From IMG/VR virus record IMGVR_UViG_3300027878_000012, positions 1-29,351 of that record: a stretch of 29,351 nucleotides of DNA, one strand, 5' to 3'. Positions 14,118 to 20,077 of this stretch are shown here, piece by piece. Below the pieces are notes generated by a model. The model was given only the letters and a program-made list of their open reading frames with translations. It ran no database searches and had not been told where the DNA came from. The stretch's first letter is position 1. Each line of letters begins with the position of its first letter. Origin of the DNA: a virus. The translations under genes were made by a program, and so were the position numbers.

Positions 14118-14145
14118 CGCCCCGCTCGCAACAATGAGCGGGGTG
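14118..14145 (+). other. Hairpin after the tRNA-like RNA
   Basis: CCCCGCTC (14120-14127) pairs with GAGCGGGG (14136-14143) around an 8-base loop, extended by two more pairs. No U-run follows, so it is probably a processing or pausing structure rather than a terminator. Confidence 0.45.
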
Positions 14146-14185
14146 GCCGGTGTCAGCGCGCCTGCCATGCGTAGGAGTGCGTAAC

Positions 14186-14218
14186 GAGGCCGTCCAGCAA
14201 TGGGCGGCCTCAGTCTTT
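14186..14218 (+). terminator. Intrinsic terminator of the control operon
   Basis: GAGGCCGTCCA (14186-14196) pairs with TGGGCGGCCTC (14201-14211), one wobble, with a GCAA tetraloop. AGTCTTTGCGTT follows. It separates rightward transcription from the convergent leftward operon ending at 14223. Confidence 0.7.
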
Positions 14219-14222
14219 GCGT

Positions 14223-14408
14223 TCAGGCCGGGGCGCGCTCCAGCCTCGACAGTTCGCGCTCCAGCCACGCGGCGCGCAGGTGCGTGATGGAGACCTTCCC
14301 GGACTCCCACCGCGCGTAGTTCTGCTGGCTGACGCCCGTCGCGTCGGCCACCTGCTGCTGCGTGAGATGGAGCGCCTTGCGGCGCTCCCGTAGTTCTATG
14401 TTGGTCAT
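14223..14408 (-). CDS. XRE-type helix-turn-helix repressor candidate
   Basis: 61 residues on the minus strand, sharing ATGA with the gene before it. The HTH is complete: NIELRERRKALHLTQQQVAD, ATGVSQQNYARWESGKVSI, then ITHLRAAWLERELSRLERA as the final helix. It closely resembles the rightward HTH protein at 13155 in layout, suggesting a repressor/anti-repressor pair working on shared sites. It is the last gene of a three-gene leftward operon. Confidence 0.8.
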   Translation of the reverse strand: MTNIELRERRKALHLTQQQVADATGVSQQNYARWESGKVSITHLRAAWLERELSRLERAPA

Positions 14409-14683
14409 GCGACGGCCGCTACGTGCACGGTCCAGCCGGCTGCTCGCGCCGGCTCGATCAGGTCCGCGCCACTCGCTGCGGAATCGCCCAGAATAAGCGT
14501 CACGCCGGGCAGATCGGCGGGGCCGTATACCGTGCCATCCTTCACCAGAACGGGCAGGCCGCGTGATGCCGCCGGATGATCCGTGGTCAGTTCGGCGGCG
14601 GCGTCGTCGAGAAACGTGCGGAACGACACCCCGAGGTCGAGCGCCTCAATCAGGCCGTCAACGTGGATGATGTGGCTTGTCAT
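14405..14683 (-). CDS. Small protein of unknown function in the leftward operon
   Basis: 92 residues from ATG 14683 (minus strand), chosen because GGGAGAG lies just upstream and the ATGA overlap couples it to the gene before. Sequence features: HIIHVDGLIEALDLGVSF, a helical middle with FLDDAAAELTTDHPAASRG, then VLVKDGTVYGPADLPGVTLI. Predicted mixed alpha/beta, soluble. Between an unknown Cys-motif protein and an XRE repressor, so probably part of the immunity or control operon. Confidence 0.6.
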   Translation of the reverse strand: MTSHIIHVDGLIEALDLGVSFRTFLDDAAAELTTDHPAASRGLPVLVKDGTVYGPADLPGVTLILGDSAASGADLIEPARAAGWTVHVAAVA

Positions 14684-14949
14684 CAGTACTCTCCCAGCCC
14701 GCACTCGCCATCGTCGCCCATCCGACCGCAGCCACGGCAGGCCTTGCCGCCGCGTGCGTAGAGGCTGCGGTCAGCGGTGCGGCGTACCGTTTCCTGCCGA
14801 ACTTCCCACCCGATGATCTCGCCGCGGCCTGCCGCTCGTGTTGCGTCTTCATACTGGCTGCGGAGCTTCGAGCCGGTGATCGCCATCTGCTTGACAATCG
14901 CCTCAATCGTGCCGTCTGGCCGCTGCACTCTAATCGTCGTCGTCGCCAT
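14683..14949 (-). CDS. Small protein with C-terminal zinc motif, first leftward gene
   Basis: 88 residues from ATG 14949 (minus strand) with GGGGAGA upstream. N-terminal beta strand pair (TTTIRVQRPDGTIEAIV), a helical middle (GSKLRSQYEDATRAAGRGEI), and a C-terminal CRGCGRMGDDGEC knuckle. First gene behind the leftward promoter at 14996-15024. The downstream gene overlaps it by ATGA. Function unknown. Confidence 0.6.
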   Translation of the reverse strand: MATTTIRVQRPDGTIEAIVKQMAITGSKLRSQYEDATRAAGRGEIIGWEVRQETVRRTADRSLYARGGKACRGCGRMGDDGECGLGEY

Positions 14950-14968
14950 CGTTCCGTCTCCCCTGTCT

Positions 14969-14992
14969 GGTGTGGGCCGCTTGCCTCACACC
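14969..14992. promoter_or_regulatory. Inverted repeat over the leftward start point
   Basis: GGTGTG (14969-14974) and CACACC (14987-14992) with 12 bases between them span the expected +1 of the leftward promoter, the position of an operator. GGTGTAGG also occurs at 15011-15018 in the promoter spacer. Confidence 0.4.
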
Positions 14993-14995
14993 CTT

Positions 14996-15024
14996 ATAAT
15001 ACATCATGCTGGTGTAGGATGCAA
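14996..15024 (-). promoter_or_regulatory. Leftward promoter of the repressor operon
   Basis: Minus strand: -35 TTGCAT (15019-15024), exactly 17 bases, -10 TATTAT (14996-15001). Five of six -10 bases match consensus. Transcription begins near 14989 and reaches ATG 14949. Confidence 0.7.
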
Positions 15025-15108
15025 CCCCTCTAACCCGCCAATCCGAGCAATCTTCGGAAACTCGTAGCCGCCCAAGCCGTCGCCCCAATCCCGCAAGCTC
15101 GCGCCCGG

Positions 15109-15137
15109 TTGGCGCTGGAGGTATCAGTAAATGTGAT
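15109..15137 (+). promoter_or_regulatory. Rightward promoter for the RHH gene (candidate)
   Basis: TTGGCG (15109-15114), 17-base spacer, TGTGAT (15132-15137). Four of six match in each box. It lies upstream of the dyad at 15156-15177 and the RHH gene. Confidence 0.35.
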
Positions 15138-15155
15138 AGCTTGTCGTGGTCCTAA

Positions 15156-15177
15156 AGTGCCACCTCTGGTGTACACT
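15156..15177. promoter_or_regulatory. Dyad upstream of the RHH gene
   Basis: AGTGcCACC-TCT-GGTGtaCACT, with CACC-TCT-GGTG a perfect dyad. It starts 39 bases before the ATG. Small RHH regulators commonly bind such sites and repress themselves, so this is a candidate autoregulatory operator. Confidence 0.45.
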
Positions 15178-15194
15178 GAGGGGGTGGAGGGCAG

Positions 15195-15371
15195 ATGGCT
15201 AAAATACGGACGACCGTGTTTCTGACGCCAGACGACCGCGAGGCCGTCGAAACGATTCGCGACGCCCGCATGGCCGACTCGGACGGCGCAGCGATTCGGT
15301 ACGCGATCAGGGTCGTGGCGGCGTTGGTGCGGGACCAACGCGAGGACCGCGAGGCTACCAGAGCATCATGA
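15195..15371 (+). CDS. Ribbon-helix-helix regulator
   Basis: 58 residues from ATG 15195, with GGAGG seven bases upstream. The N-terminal strand KIRTTVFLTPDDREAVETI and the two helices DGAAIRYAIRVVAALVRDQ give the Arc/CopG pattern (strand contacting the major groove, then two helices). It should dimerise and bind operator DNA. It follows a candidate promoter and a dyad, so self-control is likely. It ends at 15371, and a terminator for the opposite strand follows. It is shorter than the usual 60-codon cut-off. Confidence 0.7.
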   Translation: MAKIRTTVFLTPDDREAVETIRDARMADSDGAAIRYAIRVVAALVRDQREDREATRAS

Positions 15372-15394
15372 CGGCGCAATCCTGCGCGGACACA

Positions 15395-15428
15395 GAAAAG
15401 CGCCGATCAGCGACGAACTGACCGGCGC
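15395..15428 (-). terminator. Leftward-facing intrinsic terminator
   Basis: GCGCCG-A-TCAG (15400-15410) pairs with CTGA-C-CGGCGC (15418-15428). On the minus strand it is followed by TTTTCT (15394-15399), so it stops transcription moving leftward. No leftward gene precedes it; it would block antisense transcription into the control region. Confidence 0.6.
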
Positions 15429-15445
15429 GAAGGAGAACGGATCTG

Positions 15446-15787
15446 ATGCCCATTGTAGCGCATTCCCCGACCCTGACGACCACGCTGGCGTACCAGCACG
15501 CGACCACGCTGATGGCCCCGGCCTACGAGGCGATGCCCGACAGCGAGTGCCGCCGCCTACAACGGACCGTCGAGTGGCTGGCGCGGGCCGGCAAGCTCGA
15601 TCAGGCCCGCGCGCTGGTGGCCGACGAGATCAGACTGATCTGCCTGTCGCGGGAGATCACGCGACACATCTCCGAGTGCCCCGTCTGTGCGGACGGCGGC
15701 GAACTCTACTGCCTCGACCTGGAGCGGATGGACCGCCGAGAGGCAGGCATCGCAGCGCGCGGCGCTCAGGCGGGAGGGGGCATCTGA
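15446..15787 (+). CDS. Early protein of unknown function with a zinc knuckle
   Basis: 113 residues from ATG 15446; AAGGAG upstream (15430-15435). Mostly helical (SECRRLQRTVEWLARAGKLD, then ALVADEIRLICLSREITRHI), then CPVCADGGELYC, a CxxC...C motif, and a basic end. First gene of the large coupled operon that runs to 19011. Stop overlaps the next start (TGATG). Confidence 0.65.
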   Translation: MPIVAHSPTLTTTLAYQHATTLMAPAYEAMPDSECRRLQRTVEWLARAGKLDQARALVADEIRLICLSREITRHISECPVCADGGELYCLDLERMDRREAGIAARGAQAGGGI

Positions 15788-15978
15788 TGGCGACTGAGAC
15801 GACCTCCAGTGCAGCCGAGGCCCGCGACGCATGGCTGGCGGCGCGCCACGTCTGCATCGCGCACGAGCGGCAGCACGGCTGCCAGGTCGTGACCTGCGAG
15901 ACGGCCCGCGACCTGGACGAGGCCGCGTGGGCCGCGTTGGGCGGCTACGGCAACCTCGTCCAGGGGGGTGCGCTCTGA
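15787..15978 (+). CDS. Small early protein
   Basis: 63 residues from ATG 15787. Helical N-terminus (TSSAAEARDAWLAARHVCIA) then HERQHGCQVVTC. Cys and His occur together (C25, H28, H32, C34, C39), which might bind metal. Coupled at both ends by TGATG. No family recognised. Confidence 0.55.
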   Translation: MATETTSSAAEARDAWLAARHVCIAHERQHGCQVVTCETARDLDEAAWAALGGYGNLVQGGAL

Positions 15979-16292
15979 TGCCGTGTTGGGTCGAGCGCAT
16001 GGAGATGGACCCGCGCTACGCCTACCGAGAGGACACCTACGACCGCGACGCGCCCCTGTGGCACGCCGACTGTGACGCAGCCTGTATTGCCGAGGAGGCG
16101 GCGCACGAGGCGTTCGGCGGCTGGGGCGGGTGCAGTTCGCACAGTGTGTGGGGCTGCCCGATGTCCACCTGCTTTGTCCGCACGGCGCAGGCCATGTGCG
16201 TGCGGGACAAAGGCCACACCGGGGCGCACGAGTTCGCGCCGCAGAACGAAATCGCCATCGAGTTCCCCGCCGCGTTGGAGGCCCGCTCGTGA
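15978..16292 (+). CDS. Cys/His-rich small protein
   Basis: 104 residues from ATG 15978. Nine cysteines across the protein with His nearby (ADCDAACIAEEAAHEAF, GGCSSHSVWGCPMSTC, MCVRDKGHTGAH). The final part MCVRDKGHTGAHEF resembles the CxxxxxHxGxH zinc element seen in small phage proteins. Soluble; function unknown. Ends by GTGA overlap with a tiny membrane peptide gene. Confidence 0.6.
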   Translation: MPCWVERMEMDPRYAYREDTYDRDAPLWHADCDAACIAEEAAHEAFGGWGGCSSHSVWGCPMSTCFVRTAQAMCVRDKGHTGAHEFAPQNEIAIEFPAALEARS

Positions 16293-16369
16293 TCGACATC
16301 GACGTGTGGACGAGCGCCACGTTCGGCGCGATCCTCGGCTGTGTAGTTGCGCTGTGGTGGCTCTCATGA
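16289..16369 (+). CDS. Tiny membrane peptide (26 residues)
   Basis: MIDIDVWTSATFGAILGCVV-type peptide from GTG 16289, coupled by GTGA to the gene before and by ATGA to the gene after. One hydrophobic helix (FGAILGCVVALWWL). The exact overlaps on both sides argue it is translated; its role is unknown. Confidence 0.5.
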   Translation: MIDIDVWTSATFGAILGCVVALWWLS

Positions 16370-16590
16370 CACTCCGAACGCTTCTCCGATCCCTGCTGAT
16401 CCTGCCCACCGTCACCCCTGACCGGCGGCGGCACGTCTACCCGCCCACAGTCGGCTACGTGGCCGGCGCGGCGTGGCTCGACGCGCAGTACCCAGACGCC
16501 TGGGGCTGGTACACGAGCGGGCTGATCGAACTCCAGGTGGCCGCCTGGCTGGCGCGCCGCGAAGACGTGCGCGCGGAGGGGGTTCTGTGA
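16366..16590 (+). CDS. Small early protein
   Basis: 74 residues from ATG 16366. The N-terminus is hydrophobic (LRTLLRSLLILPTVT), perhaps a membrane-associated or amphipathic helix, followed by YPPTVGYVAGAAWLDAQYPD and a charged helix (WLARREDVRAEGVL). A closely related ending, RREDVRQEGRVL, is found at the C-terminus of the next gene, the methyltransferase, so the two gene ends share a repeated segment. Confidence 0.55.
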   Translation: MTLRTLLRSLLILPTVTPDRRRHVYPPTVGYVAGAAWLDAQYPDAWGWYTSGLIELQVAAWLARREDVRAEGVL

Positions 16591-17162
16591 CGAAGTACCG
16601 AACAATCGTTGCCGACCCGCCGTGGCTTGTCCAAGCTGGCCCGCGTAGCCTTCACGATCCTCATGAGCGGTCACGCCCACTGCCGTATATGACTATGACG
16701 GTTGAGCAGATCGAATCGCTTGCGGTGGCGCAGATTATTGAGGCAGACGCTCACCTGTACATCTGGACGATCAACGCCTACGTAGAGGCGGCCTACAGGA
16801 TCGCCCGTGCGTGGGGGTTCAAGCCGTCAACGCTGTTGGTGTGGGCGAAGTCCCCGAAGGGGCGAGGGCTAGGCGGGACGTTCTCGACTGCTACCGAATA
16901 CGTGCTTTTCGCTCGGAGAGGATCGCTGCCAGCTACTGCACGGGTGGACCGGAATTGGTGGCAGTGGCCTCGCCGCCACCACTCTGAGAAGCCAGAACAC
17001 TTTATTGACATGGTGGAACAGGTTTCGCCCGGCCCCTATCTGGAGATGTTCGCTCGGCGGCACCGTCTCGGTTGGGATGTGTGGGGCAACGAGTCTGCCA
17101 ACACCGCAACGCTGGAACAGCCGCGCCGCGAAGACGTGCGGCAGGAAGGGCGGGTGCTGTGA
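16587..17162 (+). CDS. MT-A70 family adenine methyltransferase
   Basis: 191 residues from GTG 16587, coupled to the preceding stop. The catalytic DPPW is at residues 10-13. Other family marks are HLYIWTINAYVEAAYRIARA, the GGTFSTATEYVLFARRG segment, HSEKPEHFIDMVEQVSPGPY and the closing LEMFARRHRLGWDVWGNE. These fit N6-adenine methyltransferases using S-adenosylmethionine. In phages such enzymes usually methylate DNA, protecting it from host restriction or marking it for control. No partner endonuclease is next to it, so it is a solitary methylase. Target site unknown. Confidence 0.9.
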   Translation: MTKYRTIVADPPWLVQAGPRSLHDPHERSRPLPYMTMTVEQIESLAVAQIIEADAHLYIWTINAYVEAAYRIARAWGFKPSTLLVWAKSPKGRGLGGTFSTATEYVLFARRGSLPATARVDRNWWQWPRRHHSEKPEHFIDMVEQVSPGPYLEMFARRHRLGWDVWGNESANTATLEQPRREDVRQEGRVL

Positions 17163-17341
17163 ACCCTCACGAGGCGTTCTGCCCAGACTGCCACGCAACG
17201 ATCTGCCTGCGGTGCGTCGCGCTCGACACGCGGTCTGACCCAAGCGGCTTGGACGGCTGCTCGGACTGCGCGCGCTTCATGACGCGCATACGTCGCGCTC
17301 GGCGCGACCACATCAAAAAGGACCACGCCGATGGCGGTTGA
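17159..17341 (+). CDS. Zinc-finger protein
   Basis: 60 residues from GTG 17159. CPDCHATICLRCVA (residues 8-21) and CSDCARF (34-40) provide two to three Cys pairs, followed by a basic helix (FMTRIRRARRDHIKKDH), suitable for nucleic acid contact. Coupled to the methyltransferase by GTGA and overlapping the next gene by 11 bases. Confidence 0.6.
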   Translation: MNPHEAFCPDCHATICLRCVALDTRSDPSGLDGCSDCARFMTRIRRARRDHIKKDHADGG

Positions 17342-17831
17342 GTTAGCACAGATCCCCGCCGAGCGGACCTTTCGCGGCCCTGGCTGCTCGACGGACTGCC
17401 GCGTGATTCGCGCCCTTGTGCCCACTGTGTTCGGGCGCACCGAGTTGATGCTGCACGACCCTAGCAGCCACGAGGCTTACGGCATGTCGCAAGGCGCGGA
17501 GTTCGGCGCAGGGTTTCACGACGTGGAAACCGGGCCGCTGCTGGTGCGGCTGGCCGCTGGCGAGGCGTTCGTGGATGGAAAACTGATCCTCCTGACGCCG
17601 AAAGAATGGGAGCTGCTCAGTCTGCTGGCCCGCCGCCTTGATAAGGTGGTACTGAACACCGATACCCTCGCCCTGATCTGGCCGTGGTACGAACAGCAAA
17701 CTGCGCCGCATCCGCGCCACATTTTGCGCGTCACGCTGTCACGGGTCCGCGCCAAACTCGGCCCTGCCGCCTACCTGCTGGAAACCAGAGTCGGCCGAGG
17801 GCTGCTCCTGCGGCGCGAGGCGACCCTGTGA
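17331..17831 (+). CDS. Orphan winged-helix regulator (OmpR/PhoB C-domain type)
   Basis: 166 residues from ATG 17331. Residues about 65-165 match the Trans_reg_C winged helix of response regulators: LLVRLAAGEAFVDGKLILLT, TPKEWELLSLLARRLDKVV, then HILRVTLSRVRAKLG as recognition helix, then the wing LLETRVGRGLLLRRE. There is no receiver domain; the first 60 residues are unlike one and contain two Cys (CSTDC). A phage regulator using this fold without phosphorylation is uncommon. It may activate middle or late genes. Family call is firm, role inferred. Confidence 0.8.
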   Translation: MAVELAQIPAERTFRGPGCSTDCRVIRALVPTVFGRTELMLHDPSSHEAYGMSQGAEFGAGFHDVETGPLLVRLAAGEAFVDGKLILLTPKEWELLSLLARRLDKVVLNTDTLALIWPWYEQQTAPHPRHILRVTLSRVRAKLGPAAYLLETRVGRGLLLRREATL

Positions 17832-18256
17832 GCGGCAAGCCGATGGCCGACAGCGGCAAGCCCACTGCCCGATGGCGCGGGCCTGCCGCGTACAAAAACG
17901 CCGCGCTGCCGCCGCACGCAGAGGACGCGCGGCGGTGGGCGGCGTTCTGCGCGAGCCTCGGAGATCGGATCGCGAAGATCCGGGCCGACGAGGCCCCGCT
18001 GCTCTGCCCGACGTGCGGGTCCACCGCGCCGCTGGTGGTGACGCGGAAGACGTGCCCCGCGTGCCAGGAGGACTTGCCGCTGTCGGCGTTTGGGCGCAAC
18101 CGCTCGCGCCACGACGGCGTAGAGGCTTACTGCCGCGCGTGTCTGAAGCCCGGCCGGGCGGCAAAGTGGCAGCAGTATAAGCGGCGCAAGGCGGCGACTG
18201 GGCCTCCAACGCACTCGCCGGCAGGCCGCGAGCCGCTCGATGGGGGCGGGTCGTGA
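17828..18256 (+). CDS. Zinc protein resembling the endonuclease VII zinc module
   Basis: 142 residues from GTG 17828. Two zinc-type units: CPTCGSTAPLVV, and KTCPACQEDLPLSAFGRNRS followed by DGVEAYCRACLK. The second is the C-x2-C ... L..F ... DG...YC..C pattern known from the start of recombination endonuclease VII and related HNH proteins. The catalytic half of such nucleases is not seen, so this may be a stand-alone DNA-binding zinc module. Coupled on both sides by GTGA. Confidence 0.6.
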   Translation: MSGKPMADSGKPTARWRGPAAYKNAALPPHAEDARRWAAFCASLGDRIAKIRADEAPLLCPTCGSTAPLVVTRKTCPACQEDLPLSAFGRNRSRHDGVEAYCRACLKPGRAAKWQQYKRRKAATGPPTHSPAGREPLDGGGS

Positions 18257-18396
18257 GCGGCGCGCGGCCCGCAATCGACTGGGTGTGTTTGGCGACCTGG
18301 TTGGCGGTCGCAGTCGTCAACGTGGCGTGGATCGCGATCCTGTTGACGGCGTTGATTGCCGTTACCGACGTGCTACGCGGGCTGGTGGCACCGTGA
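18253..18396 (+). CDS. Small membrane protein (47 residues)
   Basis: Starts at GTG 18253, overlapping the previous stop, and ends at 18396. The sequence from residue 10 (WVCLATWLAVAVVNVAWIAI, then LLTALIAVTDVL) is one or two membrane helices. The overlaps at both ends support translation. A holin-like or signalling role cannot be judged. Confidence 0.55.
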   Translation: MSGARPAIDWVCLATWLAVAVVNVAWIAILLTALIAVTDVLRGLVAP

Positions 18397-18560
18397 CCGC
18401 AGCCGTGGCGATCCCGCTGGGCGTGCGGCTGGCGCTGGTGTACGCGGACGGCCAGCGCCGGGAAACCGTCGTGAACTGGCTCCGCAACGGCTGGGCGGTG
18501 TGCGACGGCGGCTGGCAGGTGCGCGTGTCTGCGGTCGTGAGGGTGGAGGTGCTGTCATGA
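18393..18560 (+). CDS. Small early protein
   Basis: 55 residues from GTG 18393, coupled to the membrane peptide gene. Beta-prone (GVRLALVYADGQRRETVVNW, then WQVRVSAVVRVEVL), with a GWAVCDGGW centre. It could be a compact beta protein; no family recognised. Confidence 0.5.
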   Translation: MTAAVAIPLGVRLALVYADGQRRETVVNWLRNGWAVCDGGWQVRVSAVVRVEVLS

Positions 18561-18829
18561 CGCCAGAACGGGGGCGGGAACTGCTCGCACGGCTCAGTGT
18601 CGAGGAGCGCGCTGCGCTAGAGGCCGGCCCCTGGTGCAGATCAGCCGAGCCAAAACTGCGACCGCAGCGCAAGGCTCGGCCGGCAGGGTTGCACCGATTC
18701 ACGCCGTGCCGCATCTCGACGAACGACGGGCTGCTGGTGCGATGCGTGTCCGGATGCCAGGAAGAGCGCCACCGCGTTCGGGCAGCACTGATGGGCGGGT
18801 CCCCGCGTAGCCCGAGGGGTGCGGCATGA
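18557..18829 (+). CDS. Small protein with paired cysteines
   Basis: 90 residues from ATG 18557 (ATGA overlap). The N-terminal helix MTPERGRELLARLSVEERAA precedes a basic middle and Cys at PWC, TPC, VRCVSGC, with downstream CQEERHR. Possible metal site. Ends overlapping the next start by 4 bases. Confidence 0.5.
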   Translation: MTPERGRELLARLSVEERAALEAGPWCRSAEPKLRPQRKARPAGLHRFTPCRISTNDGLLVRCVSGCQEERHRVRAALMGGSPRSPRGAA

Positions 18830-19011
18830 CGCCAGTCGAGCGGGCACGGGAGTGGTATCTGCGCCAGGGCGAGCGGACGCGCCGCGCACTCTCGGTCTGC
18901 GAGGTGGGGGGCCAGTGCCCGATATGCGCCAGGTGGGCTGTTCGAATCGAGTCCGCCAGCGTGGCGCTGGACATGGCGGTGGCCGCGGCGTTCACGGAGC
19001 GGGCACCGTGA
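18826..19011 (+). CDS. Small zinc-knuckle protein, last gene of the early operon
   Basis: 61 residues from ATG 18826 (ATGA overlap). A helical start (MTPVERAREWYLRQGERTRR) is followed by CEVGGQCPICARW, then a helix (ESASVALDMAVAAAFTERA). The N-terminus resembles that of the preceding gene. It ends 11 bases before the convergent leftward regulator gene. Confidence 0.55.
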   Translation: MTPVERAREWYLRQGERTRRALSVCEVGGQCPICARWAVRIESASVALDMAVAAAFTERAP

Positions 19012-19022
19012 CAGGCCGCGCG

Positions 19023-19232
19023 TCAGGGGGCCGGGGCGTCGCCGGCGGGGGGCTGGGCTGTTTTGCGGGGGCGGCCGCGCTTTCGGTCGAGCCTTTGGAA
19101 CTGCTCGAAGTCGGAACGGCGTATCAACCAATCCCGCCCGAACTTCTCAGCCGGCAGTCGCCCCGCAGTGATCTGTCGCCACACGATGGTCTTCGAGACG
19201 CCGAGAGCAACGGCGACTTCTTCGGTACGCAT
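19023..19232 (-). CDS. Excisionase-type HTH regulator with AT-hook
   Basis: 69 residues on the minus strand from ATG 19232; GGAGG (19238-19242) sits five bases upstream and rules out the longer frame to 19280. MRTEEVAVALGVSKTIVWRQ ITAGRLPAEKFGRDWLIRRS is the winged HTH_17 pattern of excisionases and MerR-like proteins. KRGRPRK at residues 51-57 is an AT-hook core, followed by a Pro/Ala tail. The AT-hook suggests binding to the AT-rich, dyad-bearing region between this gene and the Rad52-like gene. Likely a repressor or activator of the replication operon and of itself. Confidence 0.75.
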   Translation of the reverse strand: MRTEEVAVALGVSKTIVWRQITAGRLPAEKFGRDWLIRRSDFEQFQRLDRKRGRPRKTAQPPAGDAPAP

Positions 19233-19245
19233 CAAATCCTCCGAC

Positions 19246-19254
19246 ATAACGTCA
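19246..19254. promoter_or_regulatory. ATAACGTCA site, left copy
   Basis: Exact inverted mate of TGACGTTAT at 19295-19303. It lies in the 5' leader of the leftward regulator, next to its ribosome site. Confidence 0.5.
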
Positions 19255-19293
19255 GCATAGCTAAATGTAGTGTACGGCAAAAGTTATACACGG

Positions 19294-19322
19294 TTGACGT
19301 TATCGGTCATAAACGTTATTAT
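19294..19322 (+). promoter_or_regulatory. Strong promoter of the replication operon
   Basis: -35 TTGACG (19294-19299), 17-base spacer, -10 TATTAT (19317-19322), one mismatch each. TGACGTTAT overlaps the -35. ATAAACGTTAT lies at 19309-19319 in the spacer and -10. Transcription starts near 19329. Confidence 0.8.
19295..19303. promoter_or_regulatory. TGACGTTAT site, right copy
   Basis: Perfect inverted copy of the site at 19246-19254, 49 bp away centre to centre, and overlapping the -35 of the rightward promoter. A repressor bound here would silence the operon. The HTH/AT-hook protein encoded next door is the natural candidate. Confidence 0.5.
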
Positions 19323-19339
19323 TAGACATGGGGGGTGTC

Positions 19340-20077
19340 ATGAACAACGACGTTTACGAGCGACTAGCGGACCGATTCCCGGCCGATGCGCACAAGACGC
19401 GCAAGCAGGGCAGTAGCGATCTCGTCTACGTGACCGGCGAGATGGTGATAGAGCGCCTGAATCTGGTTCTTGGCTTTGACGGCTGGTCATTCGAGGTCAA
19501 GGCCGTGACGGTGCTCGAAGACGAAGTATGGGCCAGCGGCAGACTGACGGTCTATACGACGGACCGGACCATTGTCAGGGAACAGACCGGCGGCCAGATC
19601 ATCAACCGGATGCGCGGCACTCCGCCGGTCCTGGCGCAGGCAGCCGAAGGCGACCGTCCGGCGGTTGAAGCGCGGCCAGCGGTCAAGGGCAGCATCATCG
19701 AGATCGCCAACGACATCAAGGGCGCGATCACGGATTGCTTGAAGAAGTGCGCCACGCTGATTGGCGTCGGAGCGTACCTGTACGACGGAGACGAGCGACG
19801 CGAAGTGCAGGCCGAGATGCGGGCGCAGTCACGCGGCGGTAACAAGCCGACTGCGGGACCGCCTGCTACTACTGACGATGCGCCCAAGCCGATGAAAACG
19901 AAGGCGCAACTGGTGGACGACCTGAACCGAGGGATCGCGATGGCGAAGACGCTCGGTCTGGACCCGGCCGACGTTGACGCCACCACGATGGATCGCGTCT
20001 CCATACAGGAGGTGATTTCCGCTCTGGCGAAGCAAATCAAGATCGTCAAGGCTGCGACTGCTGAGGCTGCGTCATGA
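19340..20077 (+). CDS. Rad52-like single-strand annealing protein
   Basis: 245 residues from ATG 19340. This start is chosen because the promoter puts the RNA 5' end near 19329 and GGGGGG (19330-19335) precedes it; ATG 19328 would leave no leader. Rad52 features: VYVTGEMVIERLNLVLGFDGWSFEV, the strand VWASGRLTVYT, a beta hairpin, then the helix IIEIANDIKGAITDCLKKCATLIGVGAYLYDG, which is diagnostic. The C-terminal region is flexible, then helical. It should anneal complementary single strands during recombination. Forms a coupled unit with the primase-type gene. Residues about 150-180 are disordered. Confidence 0.8.
   Translation: MNNDVYERLADRFPADAHKTRKQGSSDLVYVTGEMVIERLNLVLGFDGWSFEVKAVTVLEDEVWASGRLTVYTTDRTIVREQTGGQIINRMRGTPPVLAQAAEGDRPAVEARPAVKGSIIEIANDIKGAITDCLKKCATLIGVGAYLYDGDERREVQAEMRAQSRGGNKPTAGPPATTDDAPKPMKTKAQLVDDLNRGIAMAKTLGLDPADVDATTMDRVSIQEVISALAKQIKIVKAATAEAAS

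Noticed and set aside
15766-16680. 304-codon minus-strand frame
   Set aside because: Opposes several coupled genes and the methyltransferase; composition is Arg/Pro/Gly-rich and no domain is seen.
18373-19131. 252-codon minus-strand frame
   Set aside because: Arg/Pro/Ala-rich shadow of coupled plus-strand genes; overlaps the real leftward regulator gene in another frame.
19328-19339. Start of the Rad52-like gene at ATG 19328
   Set aside because: It coincides with the predicted transcription start and leaves no ribosome site; ATG 19340 follows GGGGGG.
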